Shown: positions 25,025-33,709, counted from the stretch's first letter. The stretch: 64,000 nucleotides of DNA from Halorubrum sp. PV6 (GCF_003990725.2 NZ_CP030064.1:620001-684000), one strand, 5' to 3'. The notes: generated from the sequence alone by a model not told the origin. Translations and numbers: made by a program.

Positions 25025-25654
25025 TCAGAGTTCGGCTTCGAGCTGCGCCGCTAACCCGTCGAGCGGCGTCTCCGTCACGTCGACGAACCGGCCGCCGACC
25101 TCCTCGATGCCGCCGTCCGTCTCGGGGTCGTCGCCGACGTGGACCAGCGACGCCGGGTCGACGCCGAGCGACTCGGCCGCCGTCTCGAACGCCTTCGCGT
25201 GGGGTTTTCGCCACCCGCAGCCGATGCTCGTCGTCACCGCGTCGAACTCGCCGCGGAGCCTCGCGCGGATCAGGGTCTTCGGCACCAGTTCCGGCACCGC
25301 GCAGTTCGAGAGGAGACCGACGGGGCCCTGCTCGCTCACGTCGCGGACGGCCGCTAACGCGCCGTCTCGTCGGGTTACGTCGGGGTCGAACGCCGCGACG
25401 ACGGCGTGTCTGACGACGTTGTCCGCCGCGTCGACGCCGCGGGAGTTGAGCGCGTGCGCGACGTGGGCCGGCAGCGGGACCTCCGCGCCCACCGGGGCGT
25501 CTACGTGTCGCTCGCCGTACGCGGCGTGCCAGTCGTCGGGCACCTCGACGCCGCGCGACTCGAGTTCGCGGGCGACGATCTCCGCGGGGTCGGACGGGTA
25601 CTCGACGTCGACGAGCGTCCCGAACAGATCGAATGTGACTGCCACGATACGCAC
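25025..25654 (-). CDS. HAD-superfamily hydrolase
   Basis: A 209-residue haloacid-dehalogenase-type phosphatase. Motif I is FDLFGTLVD with Asp9 as the nucleophile. Motif II is the LLSNCAV serine, motif III the lysine in WRKPHAKAFE, and motif IV VGDDPETD. A helical cap lies between motifs I and II. The substrate is unknown. Its stop lies 34 bases from that of the convergent histidine-kinase-like gene, and it appears to stand alone. Confidence 0.87.
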   Translation of the reverse strand: MRIVAVTFDLFGTLVDVEYPSDPAEIVARELESRGVEVPDDWHAAYGERHVDAPVGAEVPLPAHVAHALNSRGVDAADNVVRHAVVAAFDPDVTRRDGALAAVRDVSEQGPVGLLSNCAVPELVPKTLIRARLRGEFDAVTTSIGCGWRKPHAKAFETAAESLGVDPASLVHVGDDPETDGGIEEVGGRFVDVTETPLDGLAAQLEAEL

Positions 25655-25739
25655 ACTACGACGAAAACGGGATTGAACCTGTCGGTCGGCGCGGTCGATG
25701 CCGCTGTCTCCCGGCTCGCGCTCGGCCGGTCCGGAGTCC

Positions 25740-26231
25740 TCAGAGCAGCGGCGCCAGGTGCAGCGAGTACAGCCGGTAGAGGCCGGTCACCCACGCACAG
25801 AGCCACAGGACCATGAATCCGGCCACGCCGGCCCGAAGCCGCGAGCGCCAGTGGCCCATGTCCTCGTGGATCTCGTCGATGTCGACGCTCGGGTCCTCGT
25901 AGGCGTCCGCGTTGCGCTTCGCCTGGAGGATGCGCACGATGCCCGTGAGCGCGAACGCCAGCAGCGCGTACGCCTGCACGCCGAAGAACGCGTGGATCAC
26001 GGCGATTCCGGAGAGGTTGATGAGATCGACGAAGAGCCGCGGGATCATCCACCCAACGATCGGGACGGTGGTGAGGACCAGCCCGACGGCGATGTATCGC
26101 AGGTGACGCATGAGCACGGTCCACGTCACGGTTTCGGTGTCGATCATTATCCAGGCCCCGTACAGCAGAAACGGGAGGCTCGCCGTCACCGACAGCCCGG
26201 CAGCCGCCGCGATAACCGACTCGTCGACCAT
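25740..26231 (-). CDS. Four-helix membrane protein beside the cytochrome b locus
   Basis: A 163-residue protein with four predicted membrane helices, opening MVDESVIAAAAGLSVTAS. A cytoplasmic-looking acidic loop (about residues 110-130) holds DPSVDIDEIHEDMG before the last helix. There are no haem or metal ligand patterns beyond scattered histidines. A TTTAC element about 26 nt upstream supports the ATG at 26231. It is divergent from the cytochrome b complex genes. I recall haloarchaeal DUF73xx families (DUF7321 here) in this position, unverified. Function unknown. Confidence 0.7.
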   Translation of the reverse strand: MVDESVIAAAAGLSVTASLPFLLYGAWIMIDTETVTWTVLMRHLRYIAVGLVLTTVPIVGWMIPRLFVDLINLSGIAVIHAFFGVQAYALLAFALTGIVRILQAKRNADAYEDPSVDIDEIHEDMGHWRSRLRAGVAGFMVLWLCAWVTGLYRLYSLHLAPLL

Positions 26232-26393
26232 TATCGGTGAGTTAGGTCTCTGGCGCGTAAAGTCCCGCGGTCCGCGGCGCGCGCGACTCGCGACCGCCGC
26301 GACGCTCCCGCCTCGCAGCGGGCGGCCCGGCGTCGCGGCTCGGCGCGACCGTAGACGAAAACAGTTAGCGTCCGGAGCACATATCGGGGAACA

Positions 26394-27281
26394 ATGGAGG
26401 ACACCTCGACGGAACCGGAGCCGGAGCCGCGGCCGGACCGGGCGCCGGACGAGTCCGCGGGCGACGGCGAGGGCCCACGAGCCGACGCGTCTCACGGCGA
26501 CACGGACGCCGCCGGCGACGCGGGAGGTGACGGCGACGCCCGCGAAACGGACGCCGAGGGCGACGACGACCTCGCCGCGCTCCGCCAGCGCGTCGACGAG
26601 GAGTACGACTTCGACGACTTCGGGCCCTCCGACATGGCGCGGATGAGCGCCGAAGAGTGGGACGCCGCGTTCGACCCGGACTCGTGGATCACCGGTCGGC
26701 GACTCCTCGACCGCGCGGAGGCGGAGCTGAAGACCCGTATCGCCCGCCGGGACGTGTTCGGCGTGTTAGAGCGCGTCCGCGAGGACGGCGAAGAGCGCAT
26801 CCTCGTCTACTCCGACGAGGGGTACGCCATCGTCCGTCCGTCGGGCGAGGTGAGCGGGCAGGGGACGGTCCTCCGCGACATCGAGCCGATCGTCGCGCTG
26901 GCGGCGATGGAGGCGTACGACGTGCCGGAGCCCCCGGACGACTGGTCGCTCCCGCATCCCGACACCGTCCCGCAGGGCACGGGCGAGTTCGGCAACCTGA
27001 TGGTACAGGTGATCGCGGCCGTACAGGTGCTCGCCGGCGCCGCGCTGCTCGTCGCGTCGTTCGTCATGGACCTGAACACGATCGTCGCCCCGGCGATCGG
27101 GATCGTGTTCCTGATAATCGGGCTGTTGCTCTTCGTGATGGTCGCGAACGCCCGCCTCTCGGACCGGTTCCGATCGGAGGAGTATCGCGAGCGTCTGCGG
27201 GCCCTCCGACAGGCCAAAGAGCGCCCCGACTTCGTGCCGGTCGAAGGGGGGGTCATAAACGACGAGGAGCGGGACGAGTAA
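26394..27281 (+). CDS. Acidic-tailed membrane protein upstream of halocyanin
   Basis: A 295-residue protein. Residues 1-65 are an acidic, disordered tail. Residues 70-180 are a soluble domain (VFGVLERVREDGEERIL, VYSDEGYAIVRPSGEV). Two membrane helices lie at about 203-225 and 230-250, with a basic C-terminal tail. I recall it as DUF7319 in haloarchaea, unverified. It precedes the halocyanin gene by 95 bases and may be an assembly or regulatory partner of the cytochrome b complex; that is inference from position. Confidence 0.7.
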   Translation: MEDTSTEPEPEPRPDRAPDESAGDGEGPRADASHGDTDAAGDAGGDGDARETDAEGDDDLAALRQRVDEEYDFDDFGPSDMARMSAEEWDAAFDPDSWITGRRLLDRAEAELKTRIARRDVFGVLERVREDGEERILVYSDEGYAIVRPSGEVSGQGTVLRDIEPIVALAAMEAYDVPEPPDDWSLPHPDTVPQGTGEFGNLMVQVIAAVQVLAGAALLVASFVMDLNTIVAPAIGIVFLIIGLLLFVMVANARLSDRFRSEEYRERLRALRQAKERPDFVPVEGGVINDEERDE

Positions 27282-27345
27282 ACCGTCGATATCGATAGAT
27301 AGAGGCCTTGTAAACCCCTCCACGTCGACGGATTCAGTCGGTGGG

Positions 27346-27351
27346 TTTAAG
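27346..27351 (+). promoter_or_regulatory. TATA element of the halocyanin-cytochrome b operon
   Basis: TTTAAG is centred about 28 nt before the halocyanin ATG at 27377, the spacing for a leaderless haloarchaeal transcript. It therefore separates the halocyanin-to-30772 operon from the preceding gene. Confidence 0.55.
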
Positions 27352-27376
27352 CGCACGCCGTCCCGAGTGAACCTGT

Positions 27377-28024
27377 ATGAAAAGGCGGGAATTTGTGCGG
27401 ACGGCCGGCGGTGCCAGCGCCGCGGTCGCGGCCTCGGCCGGGGCGACCGGAACGGCCGCCGCACAGGAAGCGAAACCGGACTGGCCGAGCGGGGTCACCG
27501 ACGGGAATCTCGGAGAGTACCAGGACGCCCGCGGCGAAAGTGAGGTGACCGTTGAGGTCGGCGCGGGCGGCAACGGGCTCGCGTTCGCTCCGACACAGCT
27601 GTGGGTCGACACCGGCACGACGATCACCTTCGAGTGGACGGGCGCCGGCGGCGCCCACAACGTCCAGACGGTCGAGGGTGGCGGGCCGGCCAGCCTCGAC
27701 AGCGGCGACCCCGTCGGCGAAGAGGGGTACACCTACGAGTACGAGGTGACCGAGGAAGACGCGGGCATCACCCACTACCACTGCGTGCCCCACACCGCGG
27801 TCGGCATGCACGCCGGCATCGCCGTCGGCGGGGACGTCCCCACCGTCGAGACGGGCGGCGGCAACACCGGGTGGCCGGAGAACATCGCCCACGTCGGCGT
27901 TCCGCTGCACGCCCACTGGGTCGGTATCGCCGCGATCCTCGGTATCGCGCTGACGTTCGTGTTCACGTTCTACCTCCTGAAGTACGGTGAGTCGGCACAC
28001 ACCGGCCACGGGGGTGCACAATGA
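27377..28024 (+). CDS. Membrane-anchored halocyanin (blue copper protein)
   Basis: A 215-residue type-1 copper protein for electron transfer. It opens with a Tat signal (KRREFVR, then an Ala-rich core ending AAAQ). The copper ligands are visible: His94 in GGAHNVQ, and Cys136, His139 and Met144 in HCVPHTAVGM. Unlike soluble halocyanins, it ends in a C-terminal membrane helix (WVGIAAILGIALTFVFTFYL) after a His-containing linker. The stop overlaps the next ATG (ATGA). Its place directly before cytochrome b genes suggests that it receives electrons from, or replaces part of, that complex. Confidence 0.92.
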   Translation: MKRREFVRTAGGASAAVAASAGATGTAAAQEAKPDWPSGVTDGNLGEYQDARGESEVTVEVGAGGNGLAFAPTQLWVDTGTTITFEWTGAGGAHNVQTVEGGGPASLDSGDPVGEEGYTYEYEVTEEDAGITHYHCVPHTAVGMHAGIAVGGDVPTVETGGGNTGWPENIAHVGVPLHAHWVGIAAILGIALTFVFTFYLLKYGESAHTGHGGAQ

Positions 28025-28410
28025 GCTCCGGCGGTTCCTCGTACGGTGACATCCACCGGTACGAACCGGCTCGAGAGAGCACGGCCGCGGCGATCGCGAT
28101 CGTGTTGCTCACCGTCATCGAAGTCGTGTTCGTCGCGCTCTTCGTGTACGGGCTCATGTCGGCGTGGGCGTCGACGGAGGCCGGCAACATGTTCGCGGGC
28201 GCGCTCCTGGCGATGATCTTCATCGATCTCGCCTTCATCCTCCTGCTGTACCGCAAGGAGTTCCTGCCTGACGTGATGATCGTGAAGAAGCGCCGCCGCA
28301 AGTGGGAGGACCTGTACATCCGCGAGGAGGACAAAGACGGCACCACCGTTGACACCGACAACCTGACCGAGACGCTCAAACGGGCCGTCTACCCGTACTA
28401 CAAGAAGTGA
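28021..28410 (+). CDS. Two-helix membrane protein of the cytochrome b operon
   Basis: A 129-residue protein with two membrane helices (about residues 22-48 and 58-76). A basic cytoplasmic segment (VKKRRRKWEDLYIREED) and a Tyr/Lys-rich end (RAVYPYYKK) follow. It overlaps the halocyanin stop by ATGA and ends eight bases before cytochrome b, so it is probably a small subunit or assembly factor of the complex. I recall DUF7318 for this protein, unverified. No cofactor ligands are evident. Confidence 0.75.
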   Translation: MSSGGSSYGDIHRYEPARESTAAAIAIVLLTVIEVVFVALFVYGLMSAWASTEAGNMFAGALLAMIFIDLAFILLLYRKEFLPDVMIVKKRRRKWEDLYIREEDKDGTTVDTDNLTETLKRAVYPYYKK

Positions 28411-28417
28411 TCTGACA

Positions 28418-29227
28418 ATGAGTCTTAAAAAACAAGACGAGATGGACCACAACGCGTGGCTCAAAAACCAGGATCTGACGGTCATCGAGACCGCGTTCCT
28501 CACCACGCTCATCTGGCTCGACAAGCGGCTTCGCATCGTCGACTACCTCGAGCTGCTGGAGACGATGTACTACCGCGCGAACCTCCAGATGCCGAAGAGC
28601 CACACCGAACAGTACGACCTCGACAACAAGTTCTGGTACTGGTACCCCCTGTACTCGCTCGGGTCCCTTTCGATCATCGCGTACCTCGTCGCCGCCGTTT
28701 CGGGGGCGCTCCTGGGGTTCTACTACGCCCCGTCCACCGCCGGCGCCGCCGCGCAAGGCGACCCGACGGCCGCGTACGACTCCCTCGTGATGATCATGAA
28801 GGACGTCCAGTTCGGGTACATGCTCCGCTCGATCCACCGCTGGGCGGCCCAGTTCATGGTGGCGGCGGTGTTCCTGCACATGCTTCGTGTGTACTTCACC
28901 GGCTCCTACAAGGAGCCCCGTGAGGTCAACTGGATCCTCGGGATCGTCCTCATCGGCCTGACGCTGCTGTTCGGCTTCTCCGGGTACGTCCTCCCGTGGA
29001 AGCAGCTGTCCTTCTGGGCGGCGCAGATCGGCGTCGAGATGGCGCTCGCGACGCCCCTCGTGGGCGAGTGGGCGGCACAGCTCCTGTTCGGCGGCTTCAC
29101 CCTCGGGCAGGCGACGCTGGTGAGAATGTACATCCTGCACGTCTTCGTGTTGCCGTTCGTGGTGACGGGCCTCATCGCCCTCCACGTCGGCATCGTTTGG
29201 GTGCAGGGCATCGCGGAACCGCACTAA
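28418..29227 (+). CDS. Cytochrome b, N-terminal part (b6-like)
   Basis: A 269-residue di-haem cytochrome b that oxidises quinol. Haem ligands pair as His140/His154 (SIHRWAAQFMVAAVFLH, thirteen residues between) and His241/His256 (fourteen between); the second spacing is that of b6-type proteins. The Qo-site segment SGYVLPWKQLSFWAA is conserved. The N-terminal 80 residues before helix A are longer than usual. The C-terminal half is a separate gene four bases downstream, as in b6f-type split complexes. A pet-type name is often used, but I do not assign one. Confidence 0.93.
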   Translation: MSLKKQDEMDHNAWLKNQDLTVIETAFLTTLIWLDKRLRIVDYLELLETMYYRANLQMPKSHTEQYDLDNKFWYWYPLYSLGSLSIIAYLVAAVSGALLGFYYAPSTAGAAAQGDPTAAYDSLVMIMKDVQFGYMLRSIHRWAAQFMVAAVFLHMLRVYFTGSYKEPREVNWILGIVLIGLTLLFGFSGYVLPWKQLSFWAAQIGVEMALATPLVGEWAAQLLFGGFTLGQATLVRMYILHVFVLPFVVTGLIALHVGIVWVQGIAEPH

Positions 29228-29231
29228 TCCA

Positions 29232-30020
29232 ATGACTGACGACACCACTCCCATGACGGACGGAGGCACCGACGCGGACGCGCGGACGGACGGCGGCCCG
29301 CCCGCCGCCGTGCCGCCGGACGACGAGACGCCGACCTGGACGGAGCGTAAAGAGCACTCTCAGGGGCTCGCACAGCTCACGTACCAGTACTTCGAGCGGT
29401 CGCGCCGCGAGGACGAGGACTTACGCGCCGAGTCGACGTACGTCGAGCGCGACGTCCTCGGGTTCCCGACCTGGCCCCACGAGACGCTCCGGAACTTCGC
29501 TATCACGAGCTTCTTCGTCGGGATCATGATCCTGGTCGCGGCGCTGATGCCGGCTCACTTCGGTGAGCCCGCCAACCCCGGCGCGACGCCCGCCATCATC
29601 CTCCCCGACTGGTACCTCTACTGGTCGTTCGGGCTGCTGAAGCTGAACCCGCTCAACCCCCAGCTCGCCGTTCTCGGCGGCAACATCGTGATGTCGAACG
29701 AGCTGCTCGGCATCGTCGCTCACGGGATCATCTTCGGGATCATCGGGCTCGTGCCGTTCCTCAACAAGGGGAGCGCGCGCCGTCCCGTCGAGCAGCCGTT
29801 CTGGGCCGCCGTCGGCGTGACGGGCGTCATCCTGGCGTTTACGCTCGCGGCGCTGGCGATCCAGAACTTCTTCCCGATCTCGCTCGACCTGCTGCTCACC
29901 CTCACGTTCATGCTGCCCGTCCTCGGCGGCATCCTCACCTACGCGGTGTTGAAGACCATGCGTGAAGGATACATGTACGACCTGAACCGCCGGTACTACA
30001 TGCTGCGGCCCCCGAAGTAA
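29232..30020 (+). CDS. Cytochrome b, C-terminal part (subunit IV-like)
   Basis: A 262-residue partner of the preceding cytochrome b, equivalent to subunit IV. After an acidic disordered start (about residues 1-40) and a soluble region come the Qo-site motif PDWYLYW (PEWY in most families) with WSFGLLKL, then further membrane helices (IVAHGIIFGIIGLVPFL and later). The end EGYMYDLNRRYYMLRP is basic and Tyr-rich. It forms an operon with the cytochrome b gene. Confidence 0.9.
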   Translation: MTDDTTPMTDGGTDADARTDGGPPAAVPPDDETPTWTERKEHSQGLAQLTYQYFERSRREDEDLRAESTYVERDVLGFPTWPHETLRNFAITSFFVGIMILVAALMPAHFGEPANPGATPAIILPDWYLYWSFGLLKLNPLNPQLAVLGGNIVMSNELLGIVAHGIIFGIIGLVPFLNKGSARRPVEQPFWAAVGVTGVILAFTLAALAIQNFFPISLDLLLTLTFMLPVLGGILTYAVLKTMREGYMYDLNRRYYMLRPPK

Positions 30021-30057
30021 GGCGACCGACCACCGATTTTGCGGTACCCGTTTCCCG

Positions 30058-30489
30058 ATGTCACCATCACCAGACACCAACGACACGCAGGCGTTCGACG
30101 AGACCGGAGATCCGGTCGCGAAAGCCGATCAAGAAGACCCGCGAGACGAACCGACCGGGCCGCGTGTCGGTCCCGACGGTCGGGAGGTCGTCGTCCCCTT
30201 CCGGCTTTATAAGGCCGTTACCGTCTTCTCGACGCTCGCCGCGGTCGTCGCCTACCTGATCGGTTTCACGCTGATCGACGCCGCGACGCTGCAGATCAGC
30301 TTCGTGCGGACGGCCATCGTCTACCTGCTCAACAGCGCCGGGCTGTTCCCGTCGAACGACCTGCTGGTCGCGACCCTCGTGATCACCGGGATCGCGTTCC
30401 TCGTCGCCGGAACGACGGTGTACGTTCTCGGGACGCGGTTCCGCGGGCAAGGGATGGGAAAGGCTCAAGGTGACTCCAGCGAACAGTAA
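30058..30489 (+). CDS. Two-helix membrane protein of the cytochrome b operon
   Basis: A 143-residue protein: an acidic N-terminus of about 45 residues (ending VGPDGREVVVPFRLY), a helix at about 52-75, and a second at about 100-125. A positively charged tail (GTRFRGQGMGKAQG) follows. It lies 37 bases after cytochrome b subunit IV. No redox ligands are seen. I recall DUF7315, unverified. A structural subunit of the quinol-oxidising complex is the simplest inference. Confidence 0.72.
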   Translation: MSPSPDTNDTQAFDETGDPVAKADQEDPRDEPTGPRVGPDGREVVVPFRLYKAVTVFSTLAAVVAYLIGFTLIDAATLQISFVRTAIVYLLNSAGLFPSNDLLVATLVITGIAFLVAGTTVYVLGTRFRGQGMGKAQGDSSEQ

Positions 30490-30493
30490 GGTA

Positions 30494-30772
30494 ATGGCAG
30501 ACGAGTTCATGAAGGGGTTCACCCTGTTCACGCTCGGCGGTCTCGGATGGCTCACCTTCGGCGGCTGGTACCGGACGCCCTCGTACTACGAGATCGTTCA
30601 GCTCGTTAACCCGGCCGAGGGAGTCAACACGGCGTACGGAGAGATCGGTCTGATCGCCGGCGACGCGTCGTTCTGGATCATGATCCTCGGCGCACTCACG
30701 TTCTGGGTGCTCATCCCGGCGAGTCGCGAGCTTCGCGACATGCTCGACGACGACGCAGAAACCGCGAACTAA
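30494..30772 (+). CDS. Small membrane protein ending the cytochrome b operon
   Basis: A 92-residue protein with two membrane helices (about residues 8-25 and 58-75) joined by a loop with TPSYYEIVQLVNPAEG. The acidic end is LDDDAETAN. I chose the ATG at 30494, four bases after the previous stop; a GTG eight codons earlier would overlap that gene. I recall DUF7314, unverified. Function unknown, presumed part of the same complex. Confidence 0.72.
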   Translation: MADEFMKGFTLFTLGGLGWLTFGGWYRTPSYYEIVQLVNPAEGVNTAYGEIGLIAGDASFWIMILGALTFWVLIPASRELRDMLDDDAETAN

Positions 30773-31105
30773 CGTCGCCTCTCTCCTCTGCCTTCCTTCC
30801 CCGCTGAGCGACGACGCCGCTTCGCGTGTTGCGGTCTGCGCTCGCTCCGTCTTATCGGCTCGGATAGACGACGCGCCCGCTAGCCGTTCGCGACTGCTGG
30901 ATTGCCGGTGCGCCGTCGCCTTCGGAACTCGCGAGCGCATCGGCCGTCATCGCGCGCTCCGGTCTGTGTCCCGTCTCGACGACGGCGCACAGGCTCACAT
31001 ACGCACTAGTTAAAAATGCACACGGCGGCGCCGCGTCGACGACGGGCGGCGCTCGGTTTCGCGATCGATATTCAAGCGGGAACCCGGTTCGCCGGGCGGC
31101 TCACC
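30773..31105. other. Convergent gap with UUCG hairpin
   Basis: This 333-bp region is flanked by genes that point toward each other. Near its right end is a plus-strand hairpin CCCGG-TTCG-CCGGG (31083-31096), whose loop is the stable UUCG tetraloop. An AT-rich GTTAAAAAT (about 31009-31017) lies nearby. Mixed pyrimidine tracts at 30780-30800 may end the cytochrome b transcript. No coding region or tRNA is seen. Confidence 0.35.
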
Positions 31106-31549
31106 TCACGCGACGACGAACTGGTTCCAGATCCCCGAGACGAGGAAGAAAAGCGAGTAGTAGCCGACGAACACCATCAACACGAGCGAGGCGGCGATCG
31201 AACTCTTCGGCGCCTCGATCGGCATGTCGTTGCGCGCTTCGACGTTACGCGCTTCCAGCTCGAACAGGTCGGCGATCAGCATGGTGATCACGATCACCGC
31301 CACGATCACGCCGCTGACCGGGGCATCGAGGGTGAACAGAAACGACAGGAGCACCAGCCCGATGTTCGTGAACGCGTGAGGCGTGTACGGCTCGACGCTC
31401 TCTCCGTCCGTTCCCTGCTCGACGTGGCGCCGGTGCGCGATGTGTCTGGTCGCGAGGTTCGCGACCGCCATCACGAGCAGCGCGTATGGCAGCATCGGCC
31501 CGACTTCGGACAGCCAGCCGAGCGGAACGAGGAACTGCAGTGGGTCCAT
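31106..31549 (-). CDS. Four-helix membrane protein beside the cytochrome b locus
   Basis: A 147-residue protein with four hydrophobic helices. It opens MDPLQFLVPLGWLSEVGPML; a His/Arg-rich loop (RHIAHRRHVEQG, about residues 34-46) and an EAPKSS loop separate the helices. It starts 14 bases after the NAD-kinase-like gene and so is probably cotranscribed with it, not with the cytochrome genes it faces. I recall DUF7313, unverified. Function unknown. Confidence 0.7.
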   Translation of the reverse strand: MDPLQFLVPLGWLSEVGPMLPYALLVMAVANLATRHIAHRRHVEQGTDGESVEPYTPHAFTNIGLVLLSFLFTLDAPVSGVIVAVIVITMLIADLFELEARNVEARNDMPIEAPKSSIAASLVLMVFVGYYSLFFLVSGIWNQFVVA

Positions 31550-31563
31550 ACCGATCCATCCGG

Positions 31564-32334
31564 TTACGAGTTATTAGAGTGTTTCCGATCGGCGCGCTCG
31601 CGAGCCGCCACGGGTGCCGCGAACGCGACCCGATCGACGGGTTCGATCGCGACCGGTCGGTGCGGCGCGACCACGGAGCGCCGCTCCCCGTCGACGACGA
31701 TCGCGACCGGTTCGCCCTCGCGCTCGACCGTGAGCCGAACCCGGTCGGGCGTCACCCACGTGTCCGTCCGCGTGCTGAAGGGAGCGATCGGCGCGACCGG
31801 GAACCCGCCACCCGGCTCGACGATCGGTCCGCCGACGGCGTTCGCGTAGCCGTCGCTGCCGAGCGGCGTCGCGACGACGACGCCGTCGGCGCGGACCGAC
31901 TCGGTCTGTCGCTCGGTGAACTCGACGGCGAACTCCGAGATCCGAGCCGGCTCGCTGGTGACGAGCGCCACGTCGAACAGCGCTTTCGCCGGCGGGGCCG
32001 TGCCGTCCGTGACCGCCATCACCGGGTGTTCGACGCGCGCGACGCGTTCGCCGGCCGCCGCCGCGTCGAGCAGTTCCCGGAGGGCCGCGACCGCGCCGTC
32101 GCGATCGAACGCGAGCCGCCGGTCGCCGACCGGAATCACCGTCCCGTCGGGCGCCGAGACGGCGGCGTCGCGGATCGCCTCGTCGCCGAGCGCGACGACG
32201 ATGGGCGCCTCGGCCGCGTCGCTCGCGCTCGCGAGGTCCGTGAGGTCGGCTCCGGCGCCCTCGACCGCGTCCCGAAGGGTCGACGCGCGCCCGTCGTCAC
32301 CGACGACGGCGACGCGGCGTTCCGACGCTTCCAT
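31564..32334 (-). CDS. NAD kinase-like protein with altered GGDG motif
   Basis: A 256-residue member of the ATP/polyphosphate-NAD kinase fold. The second half keeps the family core: ATPLGSDGYANAVGGPIV (normally TPTGSTAY...AGGP) and a C-terminal beta sandwich. The catalytic GGDGT motif of ordinary NAD kinases is replaced by ALGDEA, which keeps the aspartate but loses two glycines and the threonine. It may be a diverged kinase or a binding protein. It lies between an M28 peptidase and a small membrane protein on the same strand. Confidence 0.78.
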   Translation of the reverse strand: MEASERRVAVVGDDGRASTLRDAVEGAGADLTDLASASDAAEAPIVVALGDEAIRDAAVSAPDGTVIPVGDRRLAFDRDGAVAALRELLDAAAAGERVARVEHPVMAVTDGTAPPAKALFDVALVTSEPARISEFAVEFTERQTESVRADGVVVATPLGSDGYANAVGGPIVEPGGGFPVAPIAPFSTRTDTWVTPDRVRLTVEREGEPVAIVVDGERRSVVAPHRPVAIEPVDRVAFAAPVAARERADRKHSNNS

Positions 32335-32392
32335 GTCCGACGGTGCGACCGGCGAGCGTGAAAACCTCCCGGTTCGCGACAGGCCGACTCCC

Positions 32393-33709
32393 CTAGAACG
32401 GCCAGTCGCCGGTGATCTTCATCCCCGTGGCCTTCCCCTCCCGTTCGAGTGCGGCCGCGATATCGGCCGTCGGCCGGCGTTCCGTCGACACGTCGTCGCC
32501 GGCGAGGTCGACGACGAGCGCCGTCAGGAGGATCGCCTGCTCGCGGAGGGTCCGCGACTCCAGTTTGTCGATCGTGTCGGCGCCGGTGTGTCCCCACCCC
32601 CGCCCGCGCCCCGCCGTCTCGCCGGAGACCATGTAGCCGGGGATCCCGCGCTGGACGAACGACCAGTGGTCGCTGTGAGGAACCTGCGCGCCGGCGAGCG
32701 CGATCGGGTGGTCGAACCGCTCGCTCACGCGCTCGCCGGCGGCCTCCAACGCGTCGAACCCGTGGTGGTCGAGCCTGAGCGTGCGACCGAACACGTTGCT
32801 GTCGACGTTGACGACGGCCTTGACCCGATCCGGATCGACGCCCTCGGCGAAGCGCCCGGAGCCGACCAGCCCCACCTCCTCGGCGCCGAAGCCGACGAAC
32901 CGAACTCTCGTGTCGAGGTCGCCCTCGCGGGCGGCGAGCGCCGTGGCGATTTCGACGACCGTCGCGGTGCCGGCGCCGTTGTCCATCGCCCCCTCTGCCA
33001 GATCGTGGGCGTCGACGTGCGAGGAGACGACGACGTACTCGTCCGTGTCGGGGCCGACGTCGGCGACCACGTTCCCGCTCGTCGCGTCCGGAGTCTCACA
33101 GTCGACGGCGACGGTCACCTCTTCGCCCTCGTAACGACGCGCGAGGCGCGCGCCGGTCTCCTTGGAGACGCCGACCGCCGGAATTTCGCCTATCGGCGCG
33201 TCTTCGGTGCCGACGCTTCCGGTCGGCGGCAGGGTTCCCTCGACGTGGTTCGCGAAGACGAACGCCGCGGCGCCCGCCTCCACCGCGTGGTAGTACTTCT
33301 CTCGGCGGTGGATGAAGCGGTCGACCGAGTCGGGCGTGTCGGACGACACCATCACGACCGCTCCGGTCAGGTCGCGCTCGAAGTCCTCGGGGACGCCGTA
33401 CCCCAGGTCGACGAACTCGCCGGTCGCCTCGTCGCTCGGGCTTCGGGGGAGCGCGATACAGGCGTTCCCTCCGGCGGCGAGGACCTCGTCGCCCCGCCGG
33501 ATCTCGCTGTCGCCGCGCGTCCAGCCCTGGATCTCGAACTCCTCGATCCGGGCGTCGCGCGCGCCCGCGTCTGCCAGCGCGTCGCGGGTCAGTTCGAGAC
33601 CGGCGCGCTCGCCCTCGGACCCCGCCATCCGGTCGCCGACGTCGACGAGCGCTTCGAGGTGGTCCCATCCGGCGTCGCTGGTGAACGTCTCACCGATCCA
33701 GTCGGTCAT
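32393..33709 (-). CDS. M28 family zinc metallopeptidase with PA domain
   Basis: A 438-residue aminopeptidase-like enzyme. The two-zinc site shows SSHVDAHDLAEGAMDNGAG, then GFGAEEVGLVGS, NVDSNVFG and, near the end, GWGHTGADTIDKLE. A protease-associated domain fills about residues 85-205 (VVMVSSDT, GAAAFVFANH). There is no signal peptide, so it acts in the cytoplasm unless exported by another route. Substrate peptides are unknown. Confidence 0.88.
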   Translation of the reverse strand: MTDWIGETFTSDAGWDHLEALVDVGDRMAGSEGERAGLELTRDALADAGARDARIEEFEIQGWTRGDSEIRRGDEVLAAGGNACIALPRSPSDEATGEFVDLGYGVPEDFERDLTGAVVMVSSDTPDSVDRFIHRREKYYHAVEAGAAAFVFANHVEGTLPPTGSVGTEDAPIGEIPAVGVSKETGARLARRYEGEEVTVAVDCETPDATSGNVVADVGPDTDEYVVVSSHVDAHDLAEGAMDNGAGTATVVEIATALAAREGDLDTRVRFVGFGAEEVGLVGSGRFAEGVDPDRVKAVVNVDSNVFGRTLRLDHHGFDALEAAGERVSERFDHPIALAGAQVPHSDHWSFVQRGIPGYMVSGETAGRGRGWGHTGADTIDKLESRTLREQAILLTALVVDLAGDDVSTERRPTADIAAALEREGKATGMKITGDWPF

